A stretch of 64,000 bases of DNA from Rostrohypoxylon terebratum. Taxonomy: Eukaryota; Ascomycota; Sordariomycetes; Xylariales; Hypoxylaceae. The notes below the pieces were generated by a model. That model did no database searches and was not told the origin of the DNA. It saw nothing but the letters and a program-made list of their open reading frames with translations. The stretch is taken from positions 1 through 64,000 of the forward strand of contig MU385966.1 of assembly GCA_022497145.1 (NCBI GenBank). The letters run 5' to 3'. The position numbers were made by a program, and so were the translations under genes. Positions 1 to 12,743 of this stretch are shown here, one piece after another (the stretch's first letter is position 1; each line of letters starts with the position of its first letter).

Positions 1-97
1 TTGATTACACTTGACCTCTACGATTACTGTTACCTTAAAATCAAGACCCCCTTATGAAGCTATACTTACTAAGCCTAAGTATAGGTTCGTCACAACA
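1..97. repeat. Possible 3' remnant of an LTR related to the solo LTR at 24.0-24.4 kb
   Basis: The first about 97 bases share a diffuse resemblance with the last about 90 bases of the solo LTR at 24033-24400. Common blocks are CTCTACGA-TACTG near the start, CCTAAGTA in the middle and GGTTCGT/AGTTCGT followed by an ACA end. The match is interrupted by small gaps and substitutions, as expected for an old copy. The left part would lie outside the window, so no target duplication can be tested. This is an eye alignment and could be chance. Confidence 0.3.
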
Positions 98-3000
98 ACA
101 TTCTCCAATCATATGAGTGGAAATCGAGTTACAAAGTTCCAGTGTACTTAATACTTTGGCTCAGAATCGTGCGTTGAAGCCCATGATAAATCGTCCATGT
201 TATGTCAAAATAGCCTCGTATTAGTTAGCATACTTGCACTGACTCGGATGAGTGAGAAAAGAAGTCATGTGGGATTCTTGCCAACCCAACAATCACCAAT
301 TATTGACCAGTGTGAATCCTTATTAACTTATAGTGGACTAGTAGACATTTACTATTTAATATCCATTTCTTCCATGCTAAGCTAGACGCCAACTCCATCT
401 TTGCAAGAAGCCAAATCAGATATCGCAACTACCCGACTACTAGGTACCCATCATAATTGAACTGGCCAGTAGCTAATTAATCAAAAGGATCATGGGACAG
501 TACTCCAGTTAACCTGAGCCAAGAAACTCGACCCGTAGGGCACGACATGCCTACGCTAACTCTAGGCCATCCCGTCGCCGTGGGCATAGTCAACACTCCC
601 ATCAACTTGTGAACCCCTTTTCGGCACCACGGATCGACGATTACAGGTTGGTTGAGAGAAGGAGGAAGCATAGATGAAAGGTCATTTCCTCTGAGGTCAT
701 TATGGGCGAAGAAAAATATTAGGCACTCAAGACCTAGAGGATATCATTGGGAGAACAAGTCATCTAAGAGGGCAGAGACTCCCCCACGCCAACTTTGAGT
801 AGCAACCGATAGCTCAATTCTGCTTACTACATACAAGTAGCAGCTTCGCTACTCCTCTACACTTACTCTACTGAAGCAACAGGGGCTTTCAACTAACAAA
901 TGTCCCAATGGAAATTCTGTGTTACGGAGCGTAGCTGAGTACCACATGTTTCTGAATTAATAGAAAGTATGATGAGCCCCGGCCTATGCCTGTCGACGTA
1001 ACTAACTACATACATAGTACCTAGGCAAATAGACTTAAGGTTAATTTTAAGCTTTAATTTTAAGTTTGCCTACGTATTTACTAGATAGTAGGTACCTACT
1101 ACGTACCTTTTTTTACTTCTTCCTAGAGGAGAATATATCCTATATAAAAATACCAATTGCGCATAAAGAGAACTTTGGACATGCGTACACAAGACCAAGG
1201 ACCGATAGCATTTCTATAATAAAAGTCGTACTGATATTTTTTGTACTCTAGCCGAGGGCTATGATTAGCTTTTTCAAGTACCTAGTGTTCAGATATAGAT
1301 ACCTAGGCACCTCTCTAAATAGATAGGTCTTTACCTCCCATATTTCATGACTCGAAAATGGCACTATCAAGCCATATTCATAAGTAGCGTTCAATATGAA
1401 TGCCGTCCGTACCCATTTAACTGCAACTAGGAAATAAATAGCTAGGTATACATTTGGTTTACATAGCCTCAGCTAGTTTGTACCGATATTCGAAAACGGC
1501 TAGAGAAATCCCACAAATAGTATTTTTACGAATAAATATCATCACAAGCTAGCTTACCTAAGCTAGCTAGCACATTTTCCATGTGTAATCTAGACTGTTG
1601 ATTATGTAGTACCTAGGCATGTAACTTGGCGGCTCCATCAGTCGATACTTGCCGAGATAGGGAGGTAGCTGCATGATATTGCTGCAAAAGCCGCTATGTT
1701 GCATTCGACGCCTTTTACATCATGGTAAATCACTATGTTAGAACTGGTGACGTGTGTATACTTGCGGACTAGTGCTCATAGTTTTTCGAGTTGCTTCATC
1801 GGGAGAGTAGCTAACCTAGGGTAGCGCTATCCTCCACGAAGCCAATGTCATTCGATCGTTCGGCTGACAGGTAGGTATCTTCGTAGCTTATTAGCTTTGA
1901 CCTTGTCAAGTATTTCAAATTAGACGGATATGAGATGTAGTATGATATTAGGCCCCCCAGACGGAAGTTACGCGAAAGTATAGATCATCAGATGTGTTAG
2001 GATTCCGGCAGTGCGCCACGATGCATCCCGAGCCACCTGCACCTAAGCTGCCACCGTTTAACAGAATAACTCCTTATCTTGCATTGGACCCTGAGGACCC
2101 TGAGCGTTCCATTCATCAAATGTAAGGTGGAAATCTCTCATTTTACTGAAACCTATAGTTTCGCTCGGATAGTGGGTTGTGCGCTCATGATTGGATCGAA
2201 ATCTACCGGCCCAACTCTCTCCCCCGAAGGAGCTCTTCTTCCAAAAATGACAATCACTTTTCCTATCAACGCACGTAAGTCGCCGGCGCTTTGTTGGCTT
2301 GAGATAATTCGCTCCGCGCTAGCGAGATAACCAGCTTCGACTTTAAAGGGGCGCGTTCCTGGCACCGGCGGCCTAAGCTCCCAAAATCAAACACCGCCCG
2401 ACAATGACTCGCCGGTTCATTGCGTTTGCGTATGCAGGCGAAATGACCGCCCACATATGTTCCTAGGTAGGTGACTTAGAGCTCATGTGGGGATTATTGC
2501 AGTGCTACTGCGCGTACGGCCGGCCGTCGTGAGCTTCCCCGCGGTCTGGAATTCCGAATCCCCTCATTTCTTACTAGCCGGATAAGAACCCCGCGAATCA
2601 CTGCCTGCTAGGTAGGATTCGAATGCATGAGCAGGTAGCTTATCAGCTAGTAAGGGTCGTAGCGAGCACCCATCGCTTGTTAACGCCTAAGCCGAGTTAT
2701 TTTATGAGCTATATGTGGTTGGCTGGTAAGCGACGATAATGTCGATATCTATGTCGATATCGCGAACACTCCCCTAATCCCAGGAAATGTCGGGGACCCA
2801 TATCAGTCCCTTCATACATTTTTGTCCGAGTATCTAGGTATACATCCGTATATACCTGGAACCATCACGCTAACCGCCGAGCAAAGATCTAGGGTATGGC
2901 GCCAATTGTCCCTTTTATTCGTCTGCCCAACGTCCCTTCCTGCAAGATGACATCGACGTGCAGCCTGCATGATGATGTATGCTGGAAATTCAGGACCCTG

Positions 3001-3505
3001 ATCGTCGCAGCTCGGCAGAACTGGACGAGAAAAGTCGGGATTCTCGAGGCCAATGAGCTTCTGCCAACTCTTGCGAAATAACAGCCGGTTCCCTGCGCGC
3101 GCGTGTGCGTATTGGCAAGCAGGTAACGTTGGAAGGGTTGCAGCGCGGCCGGGCGGCTTGCCGGATTGTGAGCGACGAGCAGGATTTAAGGATCTGCTTA
3201 GGGTGCTACGTAGCAGTTGGCCGAAAGCTTGGCGCGCTTGCTCTGGAACGATTACTATAATGAGTCTCGTAGTGTATTATGTGGGGGGCTTAGAGCTAGG
3301 GGTCTTCATATTTGTCAGGCTCATATAATTTAGCATACCTGTGAATGGTGATCTTCTCGTATGCTAAGGACTGACTCGTGTTCGTTAGTATAACTGCAGA
3401 TGGCTAATATGAGTAAGGTAGAGATCCTTAGCGTGCTTAGTGCGAATCGATATAATGAAATTCACAACAAGCATGCTTCTTCATCTGATGGGGAAAATTG
3501 ATGAT

Positions 3506-3530
3506 GTAGGTAGGTAGGTAGGTAGGTAGG
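3506..3530. repeat. GTAG tetranucleotide microsatellite
   Basis: About six uninterrupted GTAG/TAGG units, followed by two diverged AAGG units. It lies in non-coding DNA. Simple slippage repeat. Confidence 0.85.
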
Positions 3531-6500
3531 AAGGAAATGTGTGTTTGGAAGTTTGGCGGGATGAAGGGGTCGCCCCCGTACCTCACGATGTCTATCATGA
3601 TGTCAGCTACTGAAGTTACCCAACCCACGACCGCGTGATTACATGAAACAGCCTTGGCGTATATTGGAGCAGTGTCAACTGAAACATACCGACCCATTTG
3701 CTACCAGATTATCAGAAGCAGATCCCATATGTAAATGAGCTATGGGATAGATGATCCCTTTCTTACATTATGATGGAAACTCACATCCAGAAGTTCTCGA
3801 TGGGGCTCCTAACCAGATGCGCAATGGCCTCCTCCACCATCTGTACCCAAAGATGCACAAACCCGGAACCTTGGTGAGCACGGGCTAGAAGCTAAGAGGC
3901 GATCATCAAGCAAACCGTCGCGCGCCGTCCCTGACATCGTCCCACGCTATCAATTGGGCGGCCTCATGGCCCCATACCCATCTTACGGTGCGACGTTTAG
4001 TGTCCGCTCACTAACCTGCCGGCGGTTTGACGTTTAAACTAGGTATCTACGCGTTTTGTGTACGCGGCACCGGATAGTCGGGACAAGATGAGATGGAGGT
4101 TGGGTTACGTGGTATTGAAGATTTTCGAGTCAGGAAATGAGCCATGTCTAGATATATCTTGTCATTTAAATCTAACGCTACGGTCCCGAAACAATAGAAC
4201 ATTCTCCCGTAATCGCGCTAGTGGTACAACATCAATTAGGTAGGGAAAAAAGCCCTTACATGGTTATAGTTGTCCACTATAATTATCATGTCAAATCACA
4301 AGAGCAAGTTCTGTAATACCCCAAAGTAGAGGAGGTGTAATAAACCATGTTATGATTCCAGTAGATCTCATAAGCTATCTCGTATTACCCAATATCTCCA
4401 TTACCCAGAATGCGTATATTTCCGGTGTTTATACCCCACTCCAAATAGATGCGTAGATTCTTTTCATGTGTCCATTCAAGCGTGGTTACCAATACCGTAG
4501 AGATGCCTCTCCTCCTAATTCATATGCCCGAGGTCTAATGGTACTCCACATGCCTAGAATCCCAATTGGACGCCGTTTAAACAAAATGCAACCCGACCGG
4601 TTCCTCCCAAATACCACCGTGCGCCAAGATTGAATGGGGGGTATCCAACATCCCACACAAATTTCATTTATCCAAAACTGCTAGGAAGATCACGCAAGTG
4701 AACCGCTGATAGCGCTCTCGGGGTGATATTGAACGGGATTCCATAGTAGTTTTGGGTGACAATATTCCGTACATTCGTAAGATGAAACAAGTAAGATGCA
4801 ATGAAAATAAAAAAGAGAAATGAATAATAGTAACAGTGACAAGAATAAGATACAACGGCGTCGACGCCGATAAACTACGGCTCAGCAAGGCAAGTACTCC
4901 CGTGGTTGCCGATTCCAAAGTGCGGTTCGGACGCAAAAGGCTGGCTGCTGCTGTAGGTATTCCAAAATGACCGACGGGCAGGAAAGAGCTGCGTGCCACA
5001 TGTGTGTGATTGCAAGCGTTCGTCGCTTCGCTGTTGCCCCGGCTTGATTGGCGGGTCCGAAAGCATATCAACGTCACAGGGAAGGAACGGACTGGGGTCC
5101 GTAGTATTTGCCGGGGCAAGAGTCGGGTTGCGGGGAGGTGATTGGCTCCTCGACAGAATGAGAACCCATACCGAAAGGCATTGGCGAATTCGGATTGGTT
5201 CAATATGTCTAGGTCGAGACGCATATGACGTGTGTAATGGCAAGGGTTCAAGGGGAAGGGTCTAGGTTCAGGTTATGATTCTGTTCTGTGCCTTTTACCT
5301 GAGCTAAGAAAACAGCCATGACAAGCGCGCTCGTGATGATGTATGGTGTTGAATGTTTTGTAAATAGATCCAACCCAACCCATTCGCCCTTCGTCGCCCA
5401 ATTACCCAACAGAGGCGGTGAACTGTCTAATAGTGGGCACATGAAAAAATTTCCCAACCATCCTTGCCAGCTCTCTGTAATTGATTGATTGGTCGAGAGA
5501 CAATATCCGATGCTTGTGCTTATAGCTGCGCCTCGCATCGATTCAATCGGCTTCACCGGTAGGCCAAGCAATTGAGCGCTTGCAACGTCTGCAGGTAGGC
5601 AGGAAGAAAAAAACCAATCAAACACAGATGCCGCGTGTCCCGGAGTTTCAGCCCATTCCGTACCTATGATCCTGGGTCCAAACATGCGAATTTGGAGAAT
5701 TGCATGAGAAAAATAGGAAAACCGATCGATCGCGATCATGGAGAGAAGAGGGGAAGGCAGGAGGGGTTGAGGGACACCGGATCCGAAAATGGTGCGCTTC
5801 GCTCCTCATCTTCCGCTCCAATGTTTTGGAGCGCTCCAAAAAAGACTCCAAGATCTGGATGGTTGGCGGATATGCGAGATAGCCGGACGAGCTTCCGGTA
5901 AAGTGCTGTGTCGCCATGCTTTTCTGCAAGATTCCTAACTCGTGCCGTTCTGGTTTGAGGTCCCTGTCAATCGAACGTTTGAATGGGTCGATTTGCTGCG
6001 ACCTAGGGGTGGCGAAATGTAATATATATATACAAGATAAAATAATAATAATAGGTAATCGAACCCACTATCCCATGGGAAAATGAGTAACAGGGCGTGA
6101 GAAAATTATTAGCCATCTAGGCTTAGTATGAGGGCTACCAGGCAACTAGGTAGGTATTTTATTATATAAACAAAAAAACACCTCCGTAGACCGCCATGCA
6201 GCCGTCGCTGTATACGGACACCATAGGACATATCATCCATGTAGGTGCAGCAGGTGTTGTCGTAGTGCGGTTCGTGTTGTCCTCCTCATCTGCGCAAAGA
6301 ATGCGCGTCTAGTGTAGCAACCCTCAGGGGGGGGATGCGGTGCGATGCGGGTTGTCAAGTTTTCCCATCCGTCTCATGGAGGTTCCGAGAATGCGATTTG
6401 TTCGTTCGCATGTGATCAATTCATTCTTCATTGTTTCCTTTTGAGAAATCCAAGGCTAGGTTGGGCTAGATCAAAAAGTAGTGTCGAGTTTCGTGGTAGG

Positions 6501-6535
6501 GCGGTGCATCTCTCGTTGTCGTCGTCCAGGCTTTC

Positions 6536-6598
6536 AGCGTGTAGTGATTGTGGTTGTGGTGGTGGTTGTTACTGTCGTTGTCGTTGTCATTGTCGACC
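6536..6598. repeat. GTT/GTC-rich trinucleotide tract
   Basis: A degenerate run of GTG, GTT and GTC triplets directly downstream of the 3' end of the small zinc-ribbon gene on the minus strand. It probably lies in that gene's 3' untranslated region. It produces an artefactual valine-rich open frame on the plus strand. Confidence 0.6.
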
Positions 6599-6630
6599 AT
6601 TCCTCACATCTCATAAACACGTCGCCGCGT

Positions 6631-6900
6631 TCATTTGTATCCGACTGCCGTCGCGCACTTTTGGCAGTAGTAGAGGTTGAACCCTACTCGGATCATTCCC
6701 GCCGAGGCTGGGTCGTCGGTCGATGTGGCCTCGACATGGCGATGGCAGCGCAGACAACGCAACACCTCAACTGAAGCGACTGGTTGGACGTCCATGCTGA
6801 TTCGAATAGACAGGTCGGTATCCGACGAGGAAGGTGAGCTGCTGTCTGTGTCTGTTGAGGAGGAGCTGGCGTAATGCGTCTTGGGTGGACGAGATGACAT
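6631..6900 (-). CDS. Small zinc-ribbon-like protein, 89 aa
   Basis: Single-exon gene for a short protein of unknown function. The first about 30 residues are rich in Ser, Thr and Asp (disordered). The rest holds two CxxC pairs: LRCLRCHR near residues 49-54 and YYCQKCAT near 78-83, separated by about 25 residues. That is the layout of a single zinc knuckle or ribbon. The C-terminus GYK follows immediately. I recall similar short Cys-pair proteins as conserved hypotheticals in ascomycetes, so I think it is a real gene, but no function is assigned. It stands alone in a gene-poor region; the start ATG is the only in-frame one at the head of the open frame. Confidence 0.72.
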   Translation of the reverse strand: MSSRPPKTHYASSSSTDTDSSSPSSSDTDLSIRISMDVQPVASVEVLRCLRCHRHVEATSTDDPASAGMIRVGFNLYYCQKCATAVGYK

Positions 6901-9900
6901 GTTGGTAGGCTTGCGAGCGGCGTGGGCTAGTACAAATATATGAAGTGAGAGGGCGGGGGGTTGTTGGCAGCTTATGTATAAGTGGAAGCCTTTTCCAAAT
7001 AGGATTGGGATGGAATGTGAAGCGTGGAGTCTTATATGGGGGGACTTGTTTCGGAACGTTTATTGCAGGCTCGAGCTGAGAGATCCAGTTCACCAGGGGT
7101 CGAAGGGGATCCGCAAGGAGGGTCCTGTCCTTTTCTAGTTGACCAAGTCCAGAAGAGAAAAGGTCCAGGCTAGTAGCACCAGGTCCGGTATATAAACGTA
7201 GTATGTGGTATATGTAGATAGCAATGGTAGTCTCGTAGACCGTAGCAAGAAAAAATGGCACAAGTGTCCAAAGTGGAGACTTGACGAGGAGCAGCAAGCG
7301 GCCAGCTTGTGCCCGGTCAGGTCACGAATAGACAAGGGTGTAACGTAAGGCGAGGTAGGGCACTGAAAGAAGAAAAAATTGTAAGAGTGAAAAAATAAAA
7401 TGAAATAAAAAATAATAGAGCGTGGAAGGGATAGCGTGGTGCCTAAAATCCCGACGACCTCGGCGTTTCGCTTTCTCTCGTAGCGGATCCGTCGGGCTCG
7501 AAGAATAGCTTCGTTGCTGCGCAGTTTACAATGACTTCTGGGTGTGGCTTTTCGATGACACGATGCCGTTGTACCGCTCTCAGCACAGCAAACCGCTAGG
7601 GGGTGACAAGCCTCTTTCGGTATAGGCTTTGTTATCTGACTGCCTGGGTTATGCGTTGCTTACGTACTGCAATCCTGATGATTTGATTTAGGGCTAATAG
7701 ACAAGTGCTATGTCATGGATGTGCCTGTTAAAGTCGATACCAAGTATAGATATAGTCGAAATATTAGTAGATTGCGAGCTTTTTAGAGTTGTTTCGCATT
7801 CAGTTTAAAGTGTTCAAAGCTCAAAAAGGCCATATGTGAGACGGACGGGTCGCGAAAAATAAATGAAAAGGCACAAAGGGGTTGATATGGTCTTCTACTA
7901 CTACGCAAAGGCATAAGGGATGCCTACCTAGGTCCTAGGACTTGGATGAGAGCCTAATTTCTTATTTTCCCTTATTGTCAATATTTACTAGTGTTGCGCT
8001 AGTAAGTGTGCTGCAAGTCGACACAGGTCGATATAACTCAATGAATCATGCCATGGCTGCTATCGAGATCCTGAGCTTGCTACTGCCCAAATCATCGAAG
8101 ATGGTGGACAGTAGGCTTGTAGCCAAGTCGCACATAGGTAGAATAGGTAGGTATAAGCTATTTACTTTTAGGGGGGGAGATGCGACATATCTAGGATCGA
8201 CGGGTGTTATCATTGCTTGCGCGTGCTACTCCAGCGTCATAGAGTTGCCCGGAGGAATATCAAAGCGTAGCGCGGTGTTGCTCATCAAGTCAATTTTCAT
8301 ATATACTATGTTACTAAGCGGAACGGTCCCCCAATCTCCTCTCTGATCATCCGGAGCGCTGTGACAAAATCCTGTTATTACTATCGACAATCCCCATCAA
8401 AGTGTGTAGGTAGTTGCAGAACGCGGTCGCGGAGTCGGCTTTCTCTACGATATCGGCTGTTGAAGAAATTTTCCCCCATCTCCCACTTGAAATTTCACAC
8501 ATACCCTACTACTGCAGCGTGACAGTGCGCGATGCTCTCGATGAACCGCGGTGGCTGACACCTGCTGAGACCTGGCTTACGTTTTCGGCGTGCATCACTC
8601 TTTAGCACGCTATTCGCTTAAAAAGCTACCGTAGGTAAGCAGCATTAACTGCATGCTTCTCTGTGCATGTGTTTCTGCTTGGCTAAATATCTATACTGTG
8701 ATAATAAAGTGTAGATTGGCTCGTGTATCGTACATGAAAAGGCGTTCGGGTCTCATCTGTCACTTTTCTCGATCCGATCCACGATGAAAAAAATTACCTA
8801 AGACCACCAAACTTAGCATAATAAAAATGTGAACTATTCCGTGTCCAAAAAAGCGCGAGAACTTGGCGGACTCTCGTGGAAGTTGTGTTTTTCGACCATC
8901 GTTCTATTTGAGAGATCGTGACCCGCCGAGCCAGCTCGTTCTGCTTTGACTTCGATGAATCAGCTAAAGTTCGATCCAGACCGTTCTCCCGCTGGGACCT
9001 GGTGACGATCATTACCAGTGGAGATCTTGCAGGATCCATCAATATTGTACCTTGTAGTAGCAACCTTCCCAGGAGGAACGTTTGCCACTTCGTACAAGAA
9101 CGGCTAGCACCACGGCCGTTTCACCACGGTTCAACAGAGGAAAGTTGGCACTAAATAGATAGAAAAGGCTTGCTATGGACGACCAACGAGACTAATCCTT
9201 TATTCCGGAGCCAGATCCCTTGATCCCCTTGCTCGGTCGCGACCCAAGTCTCTGTCGACCCCAGCTTTACAGAATCTTCGCCGTGGTTCGTTTTATGGAC
9301 CATATCTGATCTCGAAGATCCACCAAGGGGAAGCACGAGTGGGGTGGAAGCATTGGAAAAAACATTTCTTCAGGCTACACGACGGTATGCTGTAAGGTTA
9401 GGACCCTCCTCCAAAGCAAATGGATGCAGCATCCAACCTTGCGCGCCTAATCTAGCTGAAGCTGCAAGAGCTTCAAGTGTAACCAGCAAAAAAAGTAAGA
9501 GAATATTGGCATCCGAGATGACAACAGGAACGCCAACATTAACGCCCATATGCAAGCCCGAGAATCACAGCTACTAGTTTCTATGCAACGACCCAGACTT
9601 GTCAATGATATCGTCCATTCAGACTAGTATGCTATGCGCCTATCAAGACCCTTCCATCGAGATGCATTAGCTGGCAGGGTATCTAGTTGTGTTCAAATTT
9701 TCTACGAGAACTAAGGACTAGAGGGCCGAGATGAATCTATACATGCTTTCTTGAATATTCTATGGGGACAATCTCGTTCCGTCTTAACCAATTTCGACAG
9801 GTAATGAAATAATAGAGCCTCACTTTTAAGCCCCGTCGTCTAATTTTTTCAAAAATATCACCAATTGGACTATATTCAATCGAGACGATTCTATTGAGAG

Positions 9901-12743
9901 GATAATATCCGCAATGTCCCCATTGACAAAAACATTCTATAGATTATGTGATACGATGTCGGGATCTCGGCCCAAAGAGAACAAGTGATCGACACAAACG
10001 ATCGAAGATTCCCGCCGCCCAGGACTGCACAGAGGTGTGGCACATTAGATGGATTTGTGGACCTCTCACGTTCCAGATCTATGAACACAGGATGGTATTG
10101 TACATGCCTTACGTACTCTGTATTACACATATATATGTACCAGAACATAACATATCATATCGTACCATCGTCAAACTTCGAGATATAGTATTAGTACCTA
10201 TCTCGTAAGTATGAGTATGATGGTTAAGTCAAATCTCCCGTCGCTATTCCACGAGAAGGTGACTTGTTCTTTTCTTCTTTCATTCCAATGCCCATTGCCG
10301 ACTCTGCCGGCATTTGGAATCCCTGGACGTTACAAGGTTACGAACCTACACTAGTCACGATCACAAGTTCCTTATTCTAAGCTTACCTATGCCACATTCG
10401 TTCCTAAACTATTTGCACGAACCACTTAATTATTGGTAAGTATTGTTACGTGGTCGCGATCTTACATAGTATGCACCTCGCCAAGAAAGAAGAATGTGAT
10501 AGATCCCGTCTATCTACATAGTAATGTATGTATGTACCATCGAGATCGAGAAGTCCCATCAATGGCTACCAAATTTCCCATTGTTTCGAAATCGGATTCT
10601 TGCCAACGCGAGCCCCCCAATCAACTGCCTGTCCTTCTTTCTCACGAGACCAACTCCTCCTACGTTTGATCTTGGAGCAAACATCGGAAAATGGTCACCA
10701 GGTGCCTAGACGTTGGTCTTGGTCCCTGACGATCTTCGAATATCTCCGACTCGCACAATAATTCCGACGCTGCTTATCTAGCTGTCTCGAGAAGCGAATC
10801 TGCTGCGACGTACTGTTGCCTTTGTCCCCTGGATTCAGAAACAATCGCATTCCGCGTTTGGTCCGCGGAAAAAAATTACATAGTAGAGAGGCGGTCTCAG
10901 TCAGCCCACCGAGCACCCGCCCAGCTGAAACAAAGGAAATTTCTACTCGATCCGTCGCGCCGAGGATTATCCATACAAAGCTATTGCATGTTAAAAGCTG
11001 CGACTTCGGGGATGTTTGACTCACCGCAAGAGGTCAGACTGTGAGTCGGTCGGTCAGCAAGCGTACGTGGTCCGAGTGTTCCCCTTTCGGCAAGAAATGC
11101 AGCAGTATTCGTGCTTGGCTTTCCCGAATACGGATACCGTCAAGGGGACCGGGTTGCCCGGACACACCGTCTTTCCCAAGCCGCGTATCCGTGGAAACCG
11201 TGGCACCTATCCTGCTATTCTGGGTTATTAGGGATTAAGATCAGTGGGTGAGCTATTAAGAGAATTCATCGGAAGTGGTCTGAAAATGGTTAGCTGGGTA
11301 GGGCTGTCGAGAAGCATGGATGGTTGGACGCGTGTAGAAACGCGTGTTATAGACCGCCCTGCTAATATGTATGTAGATAAGAGCTGGAGCGTAATTAGAG
11401 CACCACATACGTGTACACGACAGTCTTGGGATCGAGCATAGCCCAAGATGCAATCAATTTCGCTGGTGCGTAATCCTTGGGACCATCAGGCAATCTGGAG
11501 AGTTCAACATCCATGGCTGCCTGGGCTGATCTGTCCACCATTCATATTCCCGGACACCGGACAATCTCTCACACAATCTTCCGGAGACAAGATTGGACCG
11601 GGACATACCTATACTTACATAAAGGAGGTCAGATCCGCGGCATCCGGGCGCCCTACCGGAGTGGGCGCCGCGCGGTTGTTTCTCGTTACTCGACATCCGG
11701 CGTGGGGGTAAGATGCTGAGATATCATCAAGATTTCCAAGATTTTCAGACCTCGCATACTTACGTCAAGAAGCGTCGCTGCTTAGAAAAATACGAGGTCA
11801 AAACCAGCTGTCCGAAAAAAACAAACACCGTATCAGCAGATAATTTTTTCTTTTTTCGACACCTCACATCCCACACGCGCGAAACCGGTCAAGGCTGGGT
11901 CACAGCCTGTGTCTGTGTCTCACACGCCCGCCTGCGCCCTGCGCCCTGGACATCCCTCCCGTGCATGCCTCGCATCTGCGCGCATCTTGCCAAGAGCTGC
12001 AGCGTAGGCGGACGGCGGACGTCTGCCTACCTAGTCCCCAGCTAGCCATCTCGGAAGAGGTGCCCTGGCGATCCATTGCATGATTTTCAATCTACTACTA
12101 CTACGCGCGCAGCCCTCCCGAATCTTAGGGCAGCCAGCTTATGCTTTCCTACCCTCTCTCTCTCCTGCAGAGCCTCATCTATCTACAACCGGAGAATAGA
12201 AGGCCCAATCCCCACGCGAGCAACCAAGATTCGCTTTTTAATATGCGGTTACGCCGTCACCCGCCTGCGCCACCCTACGTACAGCTGCAGCACCATATAT
12301 TGATATGCATAAAATATCCGTACTGTGATGTGTTGGCGGTGTTATCTAGCTGCTATGCTGTTACTAGGTATCCCACGGTTTCGCAGTCTCATGCCTTGTC
12401 TTGATATTTATGTATGTGTCGTACGTGTTGAATATGTGTCTAAAAATTGCTGCATTAACTGCTGTACGGCGTGATCATGCTGTGAGCTTCGTCAGATAGT
12501 CGTCACTATCCATTATTACTCATTTTCATTTTTATCATTAGCACATGCATTAATTTGTGCAGTGTGACCGTCATGGTGGGAATAACTTGAAATTCGACGT
12601 AATGCCAACGGAACGATTGGTAAACACCACAACGCCGGTTCGGATCCTTCTCCCGCCAATGCATGCCTCAGCGCGTACGACCCTACGCCCTGCAGGACCC
12701 CTATTAATCGTGGGATATTAACATAATTGAATAAAAAAATCCA
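6901..12743. other. Long stretch with no supported gene
   Basis: Many short open frames occur on both strands, but none carries a recognisable domain, a consistent splice pattern or a clean codon bias, and most overlap others. The CCTAGG word appears again (near 7925-7938). The last few hundred bases before 12744 are the downstream flank of the primase gene. I see no tRNA, rRNA or intact mobile element. Confidence 0.5.

Larger units (their letters stand above)
98..6630. other. Gene-poor stretch with no supported gene
   Basis: I find no reading frame here with recognisable motifs or plausible splicing; the open frames are short, mostly overlap each other and have biased composition. Parts (about 980-1640) are AT-rich with many TA steps. 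The word CCTAGGTA and its variants recur (for example near 1018, 1300, 1612, 2461, 2836). A GTAG tetranucleotide tract sits at 3506-3530. These features suit an old, decayed intergenic or repeat-derived region, but I could not identify any specific transposon family. Confidence 0.5.

Noticed and set aside
4664..5251. 195-residue open frame on the minus strand
   Set aside because: No domain, Ser/Arg/Leu-rich low-information composition, overlapping frames of similar size on both strands.
5248..5739. 163-residue open frame on the minus strand
   Set aside because: No motif, competing frames opposite, no splice or start context.
6345..6774. Cys/Val-rich plus-strand frames
   Set aside because: Antisense to the zinc-ribbon gene and its GTT/GTC repeat; composition is a repeat artefact.
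7942..8346. 134-residue plus-strand frame with hydrophobic start
   Set aside because: No recognisable family, no neighbouring exons; likely chance in gene-poor DNA.
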